Shown here: one piece after another, positions 48,301 to 62,000 of the stretch | Numbering within the stretch: position 1 is the stretch's first letter | Layout of the letters: each line of letters begins with the position of its first letter | Source of the DNA: Acanthaster planci | Lineage: Eukaryota; Echinodermata; Asteroidea; Valvatida; Acanthasteridae | Assembly: GCF_001949145.1 (NCBI RefSeq) | Contig: NW_019091358.1 | Coordinates: 1,622,240 to 1,684,239, forward strand | Direction: 5' to 3' | Length of the DNA stretch: 62,000 nt | Notes under the pieces: model-generated | What the model was told of the DNA's origin: nothing | The model's input: only the letters and a program-made list of their open reading frames with translations | Databases searched by the model: none | Program-made: the position numbers and the translations under genes

Positions 48301-50737
48301 AAGGACACTATGGATATCTTTTAGCAAAAAATGGGTAGAAAAAGAAGAAAGTATGAGGTGAATTTAAACCTTCATGCAACCTGCAGTAGTCTGCTTTGAA
48401 GACCATACCGCACAATGCTCTGCAAGTAATTCCATTATTTACCTGTTATCCATGTAAGGTTTTAATACCTAGTCCCTAGATTTGCAATTCAAGAGGCTAG
48501 ACCTGGGTTTCTCAAGTTTCTCTCGCAATAATAGAAAGAGAGAGAGTGGCCTTATAGAAAATGCCAAGTTTTTGTGGAGCCTCGAAAGGCTAAACCAGTG
48601 TTGGCAAGAATACTTTTGTATGGTTAAGAGCATATTGGTGTATAAATGCTTTGGCAAAAGAACATGACGTGCGGGAGTGGAAAAGTTTGTAGAAGAAAGT
48701 GGGAGAAACTAATATCCCCCCCCCACACTGTTGCACCAAAAAAAAAGTCATTTGGTGGGGGTGGACGGGAACTTGATCAAATTGGACCGATGTAATATTG
48801 CATTAATGCCCCGAACGTACCTTACATATGTGTAGCCCCATACCCATGTATCTGTGTGCAGTTTTAAAATATTTGAAATTTTTGGAGTTTGGTTTAAACT
48901 GAAAAATCATTTACACCTGGCTGCTTTACCACTGTAAGGTAGGCTTCTCAGTAGGCTGTTGTCGATCATCTTGTGACAATAAATGCTGCGTTTTAAATGT
49001 GACTTGTTATAGATTGGTGATGATCACTTCTGTAGTGGAAAAAAAATCAGTTCCAGTGTTTATGATCTTTTAGGATCACGTACACATGATTTATTTGGAT
49101 TGGATCATTGGATCCATTTATCTCATCACTTTGCTGTTTTCTTTCAGAGAATTCTTGGTCCTTTAAGGTGTCTTGGGTAACATCATGCACATGTGCATGA
49201 TTAACAGTCCACGTGGTGGAACTAAAGTTTATGTACTTGTCTGATACATATGCACTAACCCCTGATAGCTTGTCACCCAAATATCTTGTAACTTGTCACT
49301 GGCTGAATGTTCACACCTCTAGATTTTGTTTTCTTTTGGCAGCACTCATGCTTGTAATGTCAGTTGTCAAGTTGTGTAAGATATGGCAGGTCAGTCTATG
49401 GAGTATCCATCCTTGGATGGGCCTGTTTTCACTGTCAACATTCCCATACTACTAGGAGAATTTGCGTGATTTGTCACAATGTTGATTCTTATCCAGTGTT
49501 TCCTTTGAGAGAGTAGCAGGGGTGCCTTGGGTGGGGGGGTCATTTTGGTCAGTGACTGAAAGTACGTATAGAATGGTGATAGAATGATCACTGATGTAGG
49601 GTGGTGGGTTCGTGGGTGGTGGACATTATACACTCAGCCATGGACAAATTGAAAGAATCTTTGTATTAAATTTACCACTCCCCATATAGATAAAACCGTT
49701 AACAGCTCATTGCTTTTTTGAGTCTTAGCATGTTTAGGTAGTTATTCTTTGGTGTGTTGCCATTAAAGAAGTGTATTGTGACCCAAATCCCAATATCTGA
49801 CTTTAATCCAATCCAAATCTAATATCGGACAGGATGGGAGTGAATATGGATTCAGATCAACGTTGGGTTGATACTGTAAATTGTTGGATTGGATTATACC
49901 TGCAATCCAACAAAATCCTATAAAATCAGACCTTCTTTTAATCTTGTTCAAAATATTGCTAGTGAAATGTTATTCTTTTTCAGAGTTGATATTTTACTTT
50001 TTGCTTAAATCCCAAGTGAACAGATTCTCCCATGAGTTGTAGCTCTAGAACAGTAAGATGGTACTGTTTCCCATAAATCTCATAATCCATTCTAGGTTTA
50101 TGTTAAATGTCATCCAAAAGTTGTTTATCTCAGTGATTTTACTGGTTGTAAGTTATGCTTAACTGTACATTATCTTACCACACGAAGGATACTGTTTACA
50201 AGAAATATCACGAAAGCAACCTGTTGTTGACTATCAACTTTGTCACTTTGATATGGAACCTAAACAAATTATACTGATTTATTAATCTATTAGGACTTGC
50301 CAAGTACAAGCAGGTGGAAAGTGATCATTAACTTAGTTGATGGGGATCAATTTGATCCTCAGTATTCGTTTACAAGTGCCTATTTTAAGTTTTGATGTAT
50401 CTCTATCTGGCAATTGTACTACGTCATGTTTTCCTTTTTTGATGTTGGAGGGACCTCAAGTGTCACTTGCACTTTATAGGCCTGTACTCTTGCCCTCTTC
50501 CACTTCTTGAAATGTCAATTGCTTAAATCCTTGCTTTACTGGTAGAGTGGCCTGACTGAGGGTGAACTCCTCAGAGTCACCAATTATGGTTTGTTTGCTA
50601 CTTTATTCATTAGGATCTCTGTACTTGACATTGCATGGCACAGCACTTAAATAAGGTCAGTACCAGTAATAACGATGGCTCCTAATGATCAAGATAGCGG
50701 TAACCACCAGGTATACGGAGTAAAATCAGAAGATAAT

Positions 50738-50960
50738 TCGTCACCTTTTTCACAAAGAGCCATACCTGTCAAAAGTAGTATTTTTTTATTTTTGATTCCA
50801 TACATGTTGTTACGAACTTAGGAGCCAAAATCTTGCATTTTCACGAAGAGACACAAATCTTGCTACCTCTCGTAAACGTACAAAACATACTGACTGGAAA
50901 GCCTGAAAAGTAGGCTAAGTAAGATTTATGTTTCACAAAGAGCCACACATCTTTGTAATA
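50738..50960. repeat. Diverged relative of MITE family B
   Basis: Starts ATAATTCGTCACC, like the terminus at 24068. It contains three spaced motifs of the form TTTCACAAAGAGCCACAC (about 50750, 50840 and 50930) like those inside 24068-24504. The right terminus is not clear. Confidence 0.4.
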
Positions 50961-53900
50961 ATTATAGTGGCATGGTCGTGAAAACGTGTTCCCCTTCCTT
51001 ATGGAAAATACATTGCAAAGAAGGGCCAAAAACAGCTAAGAGTGTCTCCTCTGCTGAAGAAGGACAGCTGTAATTGTTAATTGTTTAAAGCTTGAACTTT
51101 GACACGTGCACAAGTTGAGTTCCTGAATAGTTGATACACCCGTATATTTGACATTACCAGGACTCAAATAACTTACACGTACCTATTCATTGAAAAGTTT
51201 GAATTGACATCCCCACATAGAAACCATATCTGTTCACAATGTACAGTTGTACTTGTTACAAGTGATGGAGTGGTCAGAATCTGGTGAGAGTTTTCAGCCT
51301 ACAAACTATGTCTGTCTTGAGAAAAAAAGTAACTGAAGTTTTTCAAGACTTGCCAGCATCTGTACAATTGAAAGTTATCCCAATTCTCATATCCCACTGA
51401 GTTAGTCTGTGTATGTGGTCATTGTTAACTGTGTCCTCTCGGGATTCGTTGTGACTTATTGCCAAATTTATTGGAATAGTTTACCCCTGCAATGCTCATT
51501 ATTTCTTTACTGGCATCATCAAATTAGGAGAACGGTAAAATTTATGGATGCCATTTCCAGTTGTTTATTAGATATCAAATCTTCCCAGGTATAAAATAAA
51601 TAAACCAGTTTTGGGATTATTAAACCTATTGAGTATCCGTGGGAACTCTGGGAAAGTTTAGAACTTGCACGTGCAAATGGTCACATAAAATGTTGTTGTC
51701 AAAGATGGACCCATTTTTCTCAGAAAATAAGGCAAGCCTGTTTCATAGTTCAAAAATTTGCTAATTTCATCAGTTATGGGGGTCTAGATGTATATTAATA
51801 ACTTTCCTGCATGGCTTATTTTATGTGCCATTGTCAGTCATCAGAAATCTGCAAGGTAAATATTTGACTAAGAATGCCCTGCTTATCAGAGAGGTGAATC
51901 GGTAGCTGAAATTTTCAAAGGTAGGGGAACACAAATGAAGAGTCAGGTTCTCAAAGGTAAATATTTGATTGGTGAGTTTGTCTGGTTGAGCTCAGATTTT
52001 TTTGTTGCACTCCCAGTGTGAGTATGCCCCACTCTGAGGCAAATTAAGTACACTTTGTATCACACTCATAGCCACTGGCAAATCTTTGTATGTGAACAAA
52101 GTTGAGCAGAATGCTGCAACCTTCAACGCTTTCAAAGGAATTGCAAATTATGATCAGTTCTTTTAGGTAAATTTGTGTACTTTGTTGGCAGAGCTGGGTC
52201 GTGGTTTTTGTTTTTACAAGTGAGTTTAGCTGATGAGATTACAGAGGAGGAAAATTCTCAAGTACATGCATTGGGTGCATAGAGCAATTGATGGAACTTG
52301 CATTTGTCATGCCATTTACAAGAACAGCTCTTCAGTCTACAAGCTTGAAAGTTGGAAGCATCTTGATGCGAGTCTGGAAATCTAAACTTCTGTATTTTCT
52401 CAAGTAATCACCAAAACCACATGCTGAAAACTGACACTGAGGCATCAACATAAAACTAGAAGTTTTAAAGAGCAGTTATAACTTATGGAATTCTGTAGGC
52501 TACCGGATCAAATTTACATGTAGCTTGCGCAAACACCTGAACATGGTGTACATCAACTCTGGAATACACTAATTGGACAAAGACACTTGTAGCCATCAAC
52601 CTCATTTCTGCCAAGTTGGACGTAAAATTCTACTGTTATTAATGCTGTGAAATGTATAATAGCTGTGCATGAGAAAACAAATTTTGGGAGAACGCAATTA
52701 CATACATTTGATTATACTGTACATGTACAGTGGGCCATGATTTCACTCTCAGGCAGGTCAGGAAAAAATGTGATCAGATGATGGTTTGGTGATTATTAAA
52801 GCCTGACTGGGGGTTGAATGGTAGTCATCAGCCCACTGTTAGGATGAATCACTCATCACTCTAACCTTGCTACATTTGTGGCCATTATTCTGCTCCCAAA
52901 GAGTAATGACAATTCCCTGACATAACTTAATTTGCCTCAGCTGACATCTTGGAGTTTGCTAAGAGCATGGAGGAAAGGGATTTGATTTGCGGGGATAGTC
53001 AGTGTCAAAAAGCTGTTACATCTGACATACATAACATTTAATCTGTTGCCACAAATTTGGTTCCAGGTTTTACCAGAAAGGTCCCAACCATGTTTGCCCT
53101 TACAATATTTACTTGCCACGTTACTCTCACGTCGAAAACTTTCACTGCAAAGTCAGTTGGTTATGTACATGTACTTATGTCATTATGTGGGCTACACATA
53201 CACCATGTTACTCCTGAAGTTTTGAAGAAGCCCTTGCAACATACACTTGCTAACCAGGCAGAAGAAGATGCTAGAACATACATGATTTTTGAAGTATTTT
53301 CATACTATTGTCATTGTATTATTTGCAGTTCATAGGCAGACCAGAATATTAAGATACCTTATCAATTTTGATAAAAGTGTTTTGATAGTGTTGCATCGAT
53401 TAATACATCCAGTTCATTGTTTAGTGTAATTCTTTCAACATTTTATAATTGACCACATATAAAGTGACCGTGTTAATTTCAGGCCAGTTGCATACCTACA
53501 AACAGGTTGCATAATAGAATTCCCTCATCAGAGAATTTAACTCCTAGTGAACTTTAGATCAAAGTATAAATACATAGTCATTCACCTGTGATTGGGACTG
53601 ATAGCTTCTGTTAAATTCAGTGTTAAGGCAATCATGTTCATCTCTCACACACTAACAAATCTGCAATAAATATCAGCAAGTTTGATTGTAGTTGATCAGT
53701 TACAGTAATGAAAGACCAGGAAGTACTTTGTTTTAGATAAAGATCATCAGATATTGATGGTATTCAGAGCAAAGGCTGATAGGAAATCTGGCGTTTATTA
53801 TCTAAACATATTTTCTATTGAAACCCTAATCATGCACACGTTTGTAGACAGAGCACTGTCAATCTTGCTTTCCCAGATAAAAACGATACTCATGTTATGG

Positions 53901-54084
53901 ACTGTGCCATACTGTAGCTCATAATTTGGTTGAGCCCTGTTCTAGAACCTACCATTGTTGTATCTTTGGTTACCTCAGTTGAATCCACAATTTAACAAAT
54001 ACCATTAGCCATAAAATCTTGCTTCCTCCCTTGAAGTGATCTTTATCCAGTTCTGTTTATCCAGTTATGGTAAAAGATTACATC

Positions 54085-54262
54085 TGTAATGTGTATAACC
54101 CCCCCCCCCGAACCATACATCAAAACAGTACACAAGCCACCTTAAATTTCTCAGTATGAAAAAAGTGAGGGGGATGATTCAATAACTTATCCTTGCTAGT
54201 CCAAAAGTAAGGATGGGGGGAGGGAGATGTATACCCCTATCCTCCAGAATTTATGCCCATGA
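54085..54262. repeat. Remnant sharing an end with the 19580-20037 element
   Basis: TATACCCCTATCCTCCAGAA followed by TTTATGCCCATG at the right end parallels TATACCCCACCCCCCAGA followed by TTTACGCCCATG at 20010-20037. A poly-C run preceded by GTATAA marks the left side. Confidence 0.4.
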
Positions 54263-57139
54263 GGCTGGCTTCAGCATGGATACAAATAAAGTTGGTTGAA
54301 CTTGGCACATGTACTAATTAGTACTCGCTCAGCGTATTTCACGTTCTGGTACAGTGTTTCAATATGTATCACCAAACTCGGCATGAATCAAAGGTGAGAT
54401 GGATCTCGAAAGTTCAAAAGTCAGCCATTTGCTCATTGCCTTTCTGGTAATGGGTGTTGACACAGGTGGGAGTGAGACATAATGGGTGTGCACACACACC
54501 TTGGACACATTGGATACATGCCTTGCAGAATGCAAACAGTGTCTAGTTGGCTGCCAACATTAATGTCAGGATGTGAGAAATGTTTATAGCTGTTGTTTCA
54601 ACACCTGGATGGAATGTTTATGACAGTTACTGGTAACACTTGTCTGGCTGCTGATAGGTGAATCTATAGGTTTGAAGCTTGCATGCAGTTTTTTTTTTAA
54701 AGTTCTCCCTGCAATTTGCACCTGTTGTTTTTGTACTATTGCAAGATGTGTGAAAACATGAGGCAGCTGGGAGAATACTAATGAAGTATTTTCTACTTTT
54801 TCCCAGACACATTTACTAATGTTTGTTTTCTTTGCCCTGTTAGTGAAACTTTGTTTGCATTTACAGTACACTGATGGAAGATCCCTTTGAAAACGGAATT
54901 CATTTTATGGGTCACTTTATACACATTAAGAATTCTTAGATTCTGCTCTGATGAACTTGAGTGATACAGTTTTGGTCTTTACCTGAGAGAAAATCTGGGT
55001 GATTGCACAATCTACAAGTAGAATCCCTGTTAATGCACATCCTTTCATAATCTCATTTCCTTATGTGTTCCCATGCATATTATTGTTGGCCCTCCTGCTC
55101 CACTCACAGTAAATTGGCTGTGGTATGTTTGTGACCTTGCAGGGACACCCACTGCAATGTTTACCACATTCTTACCAGCAATGGTGATATATGGACCAGT
55201 GCCATTGTAGGAGCTGGTTTATTCATTATAGTCAGGAATAATTGGGAGGATGGCACTGATCTGAGGCCGCCTGGGGCATTTGCAAGCCACTCATCATGAT
55301 ATAGGACCTAAATTTTGAACACTGACATCACAAAAAAGTGCTCAGCAAATGTGGGATATGCCTACAAGTGCTGTGGCAAGAATTGATGGGTTTTCCAAGG
55401 GGTAGGGGGGTGCAGAAGGGAGTTCCACTTAAGGTGTTCATTGTTTTTTAAACCAAACAGCAATACATTATTTAATGAAGGTGACAACTCGTGGGTTTTG
55501 GATACATGATAACGAAAAATAGAGTAGCAAATACATGTATCTGGGACATTCTGCTTTTCATGTGCCCACTTGCCTTCCTTGTTAAAATGTTGGCAGTTGG
55601 AATTCTGTGTTCTTTAAAATCACAACCCCCCTCCCAGGGCCAAACCAGCCTATGCCCCAGGGTTTAATGGTACAGTATTGGCTATTGGCCAGGTGTCCTA
55701 TGTTTGCTTTGTAAAACACTTCTTTACTGACTGTTTCCAGTAAATTTGTGTATGTATTGCTATAAGCAGTGCCTTAACACAGCTCCTTCATCTGTCCATC
55801 ATTAGTTTCTTGAAGTTAGCACTAGACATGGGCAGATCCATGGGCACATCATAAGAACAATATATAAGTCTGATGCTCATAATTTTTGCTGAATTGGGGG
55901 TATTATGGGGTAGCTGCTTGCTGGGTGGGGGGTACGTGTTGTGGGGCTGAGGAGCTTCCCTTAGCAATGGGCCTGATGTATGTGCAGTTCAATAATGTAT
56001 TAAAAAGGTGCTAGAACAGAAACATAACAAAACTGCATTTTTGATATACTACGTCAGCACATGCAATCTCTGATCAGATTATTGAATCAAATCCTAGGTT
56101 AGCCTTCCTGATTCTTATGTCATTCCCAGTGATCTTCTCTCGCAAATCTCACCAGGGATTAAGGAATAATGATACACTTTGTTGGAGCAGTTAAGTGATT
56201 GAACAAACAAGGAAGATGGGGACACAGCGTCTGGAAATTAGGACTAGTCCAAATAATTGGGCTTTTCCCCTGAACTTTGAAATGAGTAATCATGTGCATT
56301 GGTCGTGTTCAAGATGTTTGGTTACATAAGAGGAGAATTTTCTGTTATGACCAGAATCCAGATTGTCTCCCTGTTTACAAGCAAACGCCTCGGGGTAATG
56401 TAAAAGTTAAGGGGCTAAACTGAATTTTAGGTTTGAAAAAAAATCCAGCAAGAAGTATATGTAGAATATCCAACATACTGAAATTATATCCAGGGGACAG
56501 TTTCATGAAACTGGTACTTGCAGAAGGGACACAGTCGATGTACCAAAATGTCAAGGGACTTCGGGTTACCTTCTTTGAGCTTCAGTTCTCTGAAGGGAAA
56601 ATTTCTTGATTGGTGTTCTCTGATAAAAGTAAACCTCGTTTTACCCACTCAAATTTGAATCCCATTGCTACACCAACCCCAGCTCTTCGCAACTTCATTT
56701 ACGTCAGGTTTCCCCTTCTGGATATCCCTCAAACATTTACTACCCTTCCTTGAAAACATGAATTTTGCCAAGACTGATTTGTCTGTTTAAATGGTACTGG
56801 TAGAGTCTGATATTTGCAGCGGTCCACTGGGCCGGACCAGTGCACTGTACACCAACAAGTGTACATGTACTTATAAACCTCATCGTGGATCCATGGTGTG
56901 TGACCTAGATCACCAACTGTGCCTTTGTGAAGGCCTACATGTTTGCACACTTCATGGATGTTGCAGGGGAAAACCTGAAATGAACTGTCTCCTGTGAAGC
57001 CCTTTGATCAACTTCAGAATCCTGTGAGCTACAGCTGAAGTCTGATGGCTCTGCATATTTGTAGACTAATTGGAGCCATTACCGCTACTACAGGATGCTG
57101 GCAGTCCTTGTTGTAAGGGTCATGATGTATACATAAAAT

Positions 57140-57180
57140 GTACATGTACAGTACATGTATGTACATGTATGTTGTACACG
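57140..57180. repeat. Palindromic TACATGTA cluster
   Basis: Interleaved TGTACATGTACA and GTACATGTATGTACATG units that are self-complementary. Confidence 0.8.
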
Positions 57181-60100
57181 ACAAGGACGTGCACTGCATA
57201 CCGGCATGCTTTATCTTCAAACAACTGCACGAACTTGATAAATATTAAGCAAGCCACATCACCGTAAGGCATAATCCATAGAATCATCAGCATACCATAC
57301 GTGCATTAAACTATCCGTTTACTTTTTACTTGACAGAAACTCTGTCAATTTTAAGATGTTTATTAGGCTTTCCTGTCTACATTTTGTTGTTGTTGAGTTC
57401 TTACTTTATCTTAACGTGGCTCCTGCTGAAGGTAAGCAGGTATAAGTCTGGATTGATTACTGTATCCTGCAGTCAAGCAATCCTCATGAAAACAGGGTTG
57501 AGCCCCAGCTTATTAAGGTACTCAGCAATCAGGGCATTTTAAGTTAGTTACTCTGTGTTTTCAGTCAATCTCAGGTATATTTCCAGTTACCCCACTGGTG
57601 AGTAGAAAGAGTGGAATTCAATTAGTTTTGTTCAACAGGGAACGTTGAAGCCCTCAGAGACTTACTGCTCGTAGTTTTTCAGACTTATTAATAAACAAAA
57701 AATAAATACAACCTAAACACCAAATGTGTGAACATTTCAAACAACTTTAAAAAGGAAGAGAATTTTAACAATTTGGTTGAATTTGTTGCCACTGAAACTT
57801 ACTTGTGGTAGTTAATTTGCTAAAAATTAAAAAAGAAACGAAATAAACTAGACAAAATAAATGAAGCAAAAACAACACAAGAAAGGAAATTTTGCTCGCA
57901 AAATCCTGTGATAAATACTACAGCCATCATATCATGAAGATATTTGACTGGTTTTCCAGAGAAATGAAGAAACTGTGTAAATTGCTGTTGTACTCCCTAT
58001 GTGCTGTGAATTGAAACGTACCCTTACTGGCAAATGAGAAACAGGCTGGTGGGAAGTGAATTCAAGCACACCCCTGGCATTCCAACTACATGTATATTGA
58101 TTGCACGTACTCATTAATGTGCCCCTCATGTCAAATGTGCAGACACCTGGGCGCTAACGTTATGAGTTCCCACTGAAGGACTGTCGTTTCCACGCAATAA
58201 CTTGCCCTCTGCTGTTCCCACTTCAAGCGGATTTCAGTTTACATGCACAATTGCTTTTCTCTTTGTTCAGTTTCACTGAATATTGGCCCAGTAATCTCGA
58301 GCATGATGAACTCATACACAGTACTCAAGTGTCCCACTGTGTCTTTCCCCAGATGAGTATACAGTTGTTTGTGTCTGGATATGGTAAACAAAAAACACGC
58401 CATATATTGAATTCCCAACTGAATGACACAAAAAGATTTGTGTAAACAACTACAAATACCAGAGTTTCAAGTTGGGAAGTGGAAAAGAGTGGAATGGCCC
58501 AAAAAGTACCTTCCAATTTTCCAGTTTCAGAGCAGCACCAGAATTATGTAGGAGACTGAAGAGCAGAGGATTGCTTCTGCTCTGGTTTGCTAATTGAACT
58601 CGGAGACTGTCAACTTTCAACTGCAGCCTGTCAGTAGTATACTATAGTCTAGATTCTGAAGTGTTTATGCAGCCGTGTGCTCAATTTTTCCGGAGTATCA
58701 CGTAAAAATTAAATTGGCGCCTGGTGCCTGTACTTGCATAGATGGGCATCTCAAAGGCATAAAACAGGAAGGAACCTGTAGCTTTGGGGAGCATGTATGT
58801 GAGGGGCAGGAAACTAAGTTTGAGAACAAGAAAATTGATAAAGTGGTGTTTTTGCAGGTGGCTATTTTTGCATTTTATACTTCTTGCTTATCGCTCAAAA
58901 CATGTCAGAAAAGTCTACCTTTCCTGTGTGAAAGAGGTATTGTTATAGGAGAAATGGTAATTTTATAGCCTCCCTATAGCTACAAGAGGAAAAATGATAA
59001 AAACCTGAGAAAAGGTTGACTACCTCAGTTTTAAATCACTTTGATCTGAAAATTTCACTTTCCTAATTTACTCCTGTACCTGTCAATTTGCAGAAATTTG
59101 CACAGCTTTGTGAACATGACATCAAGCCTGGAAACCGAGATGTGAGCCTGGGACCACCTCTCCTACCTTTAAAGATACTTTGTTCCCTTAAAGCACATTT
59201 CACAATTGTATGTTACTGCAACCAAGACTAAGTTTAAAATGCCCCTTTGACTATTAGACAAAACAGTATTTTCAGCATGATGGAACCCATAAAAGCAGCA
59301 GAAAGAGCCTCTCTGTGGTTTTGCTGTTTGTAAACTGAGGCACCCTAGTGGCTGATTTGACACTCAATTGATCTTATCAGGGGATATTTGTCAGTGAGGA
59401 TTAAATCAGGGGCTTTGTTATTTGTGTGATATGGCAGCTCAGCCAACCAGGAACTCCTGTGTTGAGGTCAGAAAGGGTGAGAACATGAATGTTGTCCCGC
59501 TGTGCCAGGCCTTGGGTAAAAAAGTTCAAAGTGGGGTAGTCTGTATCTGAGGGCAACAATGATTTGTTTTCACATTTAGCAATTACCTGTATTTCAACAT
59601 AGCTTCCATGGATTATTATGGTCCCAAATTGAAATTGAACTTCGAAATTTTCAGAGTTGTTTGACATTGATAGCATTCTACCTCCATGCATAAGGGGACT
59701 GACAGCTTCAAGGGCAAACAAAGTGATAATCCTTTGTGTCTCAGAAAATGCTTGATTCTGAAGTATCTGGCATGTAAAGCTTGGTGTGGTATGCTTGTTA
59801 TGTTATGTTGACATAAATCTTATCATGCCCTGTATGTATGGAGATACAGCTACCGTAGAGTCCCATTACAGCGTTCCCCTGATAAAATGCTCTTACCGAT
59901 ATAAAGCTCTATTTTCATTTCCCCAACTCCATGCTCTTTCACTATGTATATTTTTCTGTGGTTATATATAGTGCTGTTAAGGTGCAATTCTGCTAGGTCC
60001 CCTTGAGAGCGCTATTTAGGGGGAATCTACTGTACCTTGTTTCAATCATTGAAGCCTCTCTACTAGTTTAAGCTAGGTACTATCAGTGGTATGGTGGTTC

Positions 60101-62000
60101 CTATGGACCAACTTATTGCCCCTGAACTGGCTATACCTGCTACAGTGAAGAGAAAATCCCTGGACTTAGGAACAGCAGCCCTGGCCGCACAACTTTCTTA
60201 CTACACCCTGACAGCAGTAGCAGATAATGAACTTCACACTGTGTAAATGGTGCTGTTGATAAAAACTGTAGTTAACACATACTTTATTATTTGAAGAACA
60301 TGGAAATGTCTGCATCCACGATCCCCCTTTGCATTCTGTTCATGTCAGGATGAAGTGTTACACTGTATAGCCTATATTGGCTGGATGAAATCAAGTTTTT
60401 GGTGTATTCCTAATTGATTTGCATGTCCCAAACAGATCAGTGAGCAGGTACATGTGGGATGAACCCATTCAAAACCCTGGAAACAAGGGTTGGTCAACAG
60501 GTTCCCCTTTTTTTGGTTTCCAAGGTTGAGTTCTAAAGGAAAAAAAAAGAAAGGAAACTTTAGTCAACATTCGAAATTGCTACATGGAAAGCCCCATGTA
60601 AGTACCAACATAACTTTGCAGTGCATCAGGATTGTAATGTTATGACATCAAAGTTTAAAATTATGAAACAAATTTGTTGTCCAGCCTGCTGCATGCAACA
60701 ATTTTATTTCCAAGCCTGTCCTCGAAGCAAGGTTTCCTGTCTCAAGGTTAGTTGGTATATGTACTTCTCAGATGCTTCAGGACTTGGCCACATGTTTCAG
60801 CGATGAAGACCCCCCCCAAAAAAAAACAACACCCACACACATGCTTCTTTTCATTCTTCAGATATCTCTTTTTAATGTCTATTTTGGCATGTCTGAAATT
60901 AATTAGAGGCCATTTTTGTTTTGCACAGATGTATTGAAAATACTACCAATGTTCATTATTCAGACTTCTCTGATCATCCTTGTGTGATGGGAAACACTCT
61001 GTTCATGTACATAATTATTCCTGAGGCCAGACCTTTGGAGAGTTTTGTCCTTGATGAAAAGGGAAACAGCCACTTCAAAATCCATTAACATTACGTAACA
61101 GTGACACTAATAAGTTCTGTTACATGCAGATCACACCCACTGTTATTTGACCTTAATTACTTAACTTCAGCCTTCCTGAAGTGTGGGATTCATCTGGAAA
61201 ATTGCTAGAGCCAAGAAAGGAAAACACCTTATGTTTGGCCTAATAAAGCAAGAAAACTGTTACTGAGTTGAGAAAACTGTTATAGTGTTAAGCTTGTATT
61301 GGTAACCAGTACTTGTTTATTAGGCGCTAGAATTTGCTTGTGCTTCCTACTTTCCAAGATGGGATCTCTGGTACTGCTGATAGCCCGTTGTGCATTACAA
61401 ATTCCCTGTATGTATGTATGCAAATCTGTTGGAGGACAACTTAATTCCTCAACATTTGTGGGATGGCTGCTTACTACACAATGTTCCAAAGACTTTCTAA
61501 CCTCTAGTTGTAATCTCCATCCTTTCATAGGATGCCATTGAGCTAATCACAGCCAGAATAGGCAGCTTTAGCATTTACCTTACTTCAGCCTTGCTTCAAG
61601 CGGGTATTAACAAGTTTCATAAATACATTTTGGCCACCCTGCGAGATGGGTGCTTTAATAGTAGAGTACATTTTGGCCTCATTTACCCCAAGGTTATCAT
61701 GCCAAAGGTCAAAGGTGATGTATGAAGGATTGAAGATGTCATTGACCAGTTGAAACCTCAAGTGCCAAGTGCCAAAAGTCAGGTGGCCTTTTAGAATCTG
61801 GTTTATTTAGGTGGGACAGCTTGGTGTCTTCTTTTTATTTTCTTGTACTTTACAACTGGGAAATTAATGTTAACACACCCCAAGCTGACCATATCCGAAG
61901 GCCACCACCTTGGAATAATCACATAAAACCTCCAAAAATAGCTTGCTTTTCCTCAAAGCAAACAGTTAGGCTTATGTCTGCTCAGTTCTTCCCCCAGCTC

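Larger units (their letters stand above)
42321..62000 (+). other. Long non-coding stretch after the second signal exon
   Basis: No exon recognised: I looked for thrombospondin-repeat and cysteine-rich motifs and saw none. CpG-poor, with scattered TACATGTA runs, a few poly-G/poly-C runs (43021, 54100) and repeat remnants at 50738-50960 and 54085-54262. It is probably a very long first intron of the second gene, or intergenic DNA. Confidence 0.45.

Noticed and set aside
56791-56997. Plus-strand frame with ten cysteines in 68 residues
   Set aside because: Much of the cysteine content comes from TGTACATGTAC-type repeats. No donor site or domain pattern is visible.
57337-57431. Possible exon: TTACTTGACAG acceptor, hydrophobic frame, GTAAGC donor
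   Set aside because: The splice signals look good, but joining it in phase 0 to the exon ending at 42320 gives a stop after five codons. The other frames give only a hydrophobic string with no family match.
58675-58968. 97-codon plus-strand frame with several cysteines
   Set aside because: No splice context or recognisable domain; spacing fits no known cysteine module.
1-62000. CRISPR array, bacterial operons or viral genome
   Set aside because: The repeats are tandem or inverted transposon features. Introns, LINE remains and MITEs show animal nuclear DNA.

Overview
The window is animal nuclear DNA with small exons separated by introns of up to about 14 kb. No bacterial-style operons are visible. 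Short words such as TACATGTA and TAGGCCTA are very frequent, and there are many short inverted-repeat transposons. This suggests a marine deuterostome invertebrate, most likely an echinoderm or another ambulacrarian; that assignment is inference only. Almost none of the window is protein-coding, and most open frames longer than 60 codons look like chance frames or repeats.

The one clear gene is on the plus strand. I read five exons with consensus splice sites and matching phases: 3159-3245, 17070-17203, 25221-25287, 25745-25844 and 29945-30078. Together they encode 174 residues: a signal peptide, a putative furin site created at the first splice junction, one complete thrombospondin type 1 repeat, and the first part of an ADAMTS-type cysteine-rich module. 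This is the amino-terminal architecture of the ADAMTS-like/papilin family of secreted matrix glycoproteins. I could not find the next expected exon. A second signal-peptide exon on the same strand (42174-42320, phase-0 donor) marks either a neighbouring secreted-protein gene or an alternative start. Its continuation is not recognisable before the window ends.

The non-coding DNA is a mosaic of transposon remains. 1-3158 is upstream sequence with little recognisable. Intron 1 (3246-17069) holds small inverted repeats and a tandem duplication. Intron 2 (17204-25220) holds hAT-like debris with an assembly N, a 52-nt hairpin, a decayed LINE on the minus strand (21425-23090), and a pair of nested inverted-repeat elements. 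Intron 4 (25845-29944) holds a 2-kb foldback element whose arms are CGTCG-rich minisatellite, and a Harbinger-like MITE. From 30 kb on there are scattered small repeats, including a 550-bp palindromic element (39080-39629) and a decayed tRNA-like unit.

At large scale, the left half has ordinary CpG content (9 CpG in a hand-counted 300-base block). The right half, from about 30 kb, is CpG-poor (2-4 per 300 bases) except inside what look like young transposon insertions. This fits a boundary in germline DNA methylation close to exon 5.
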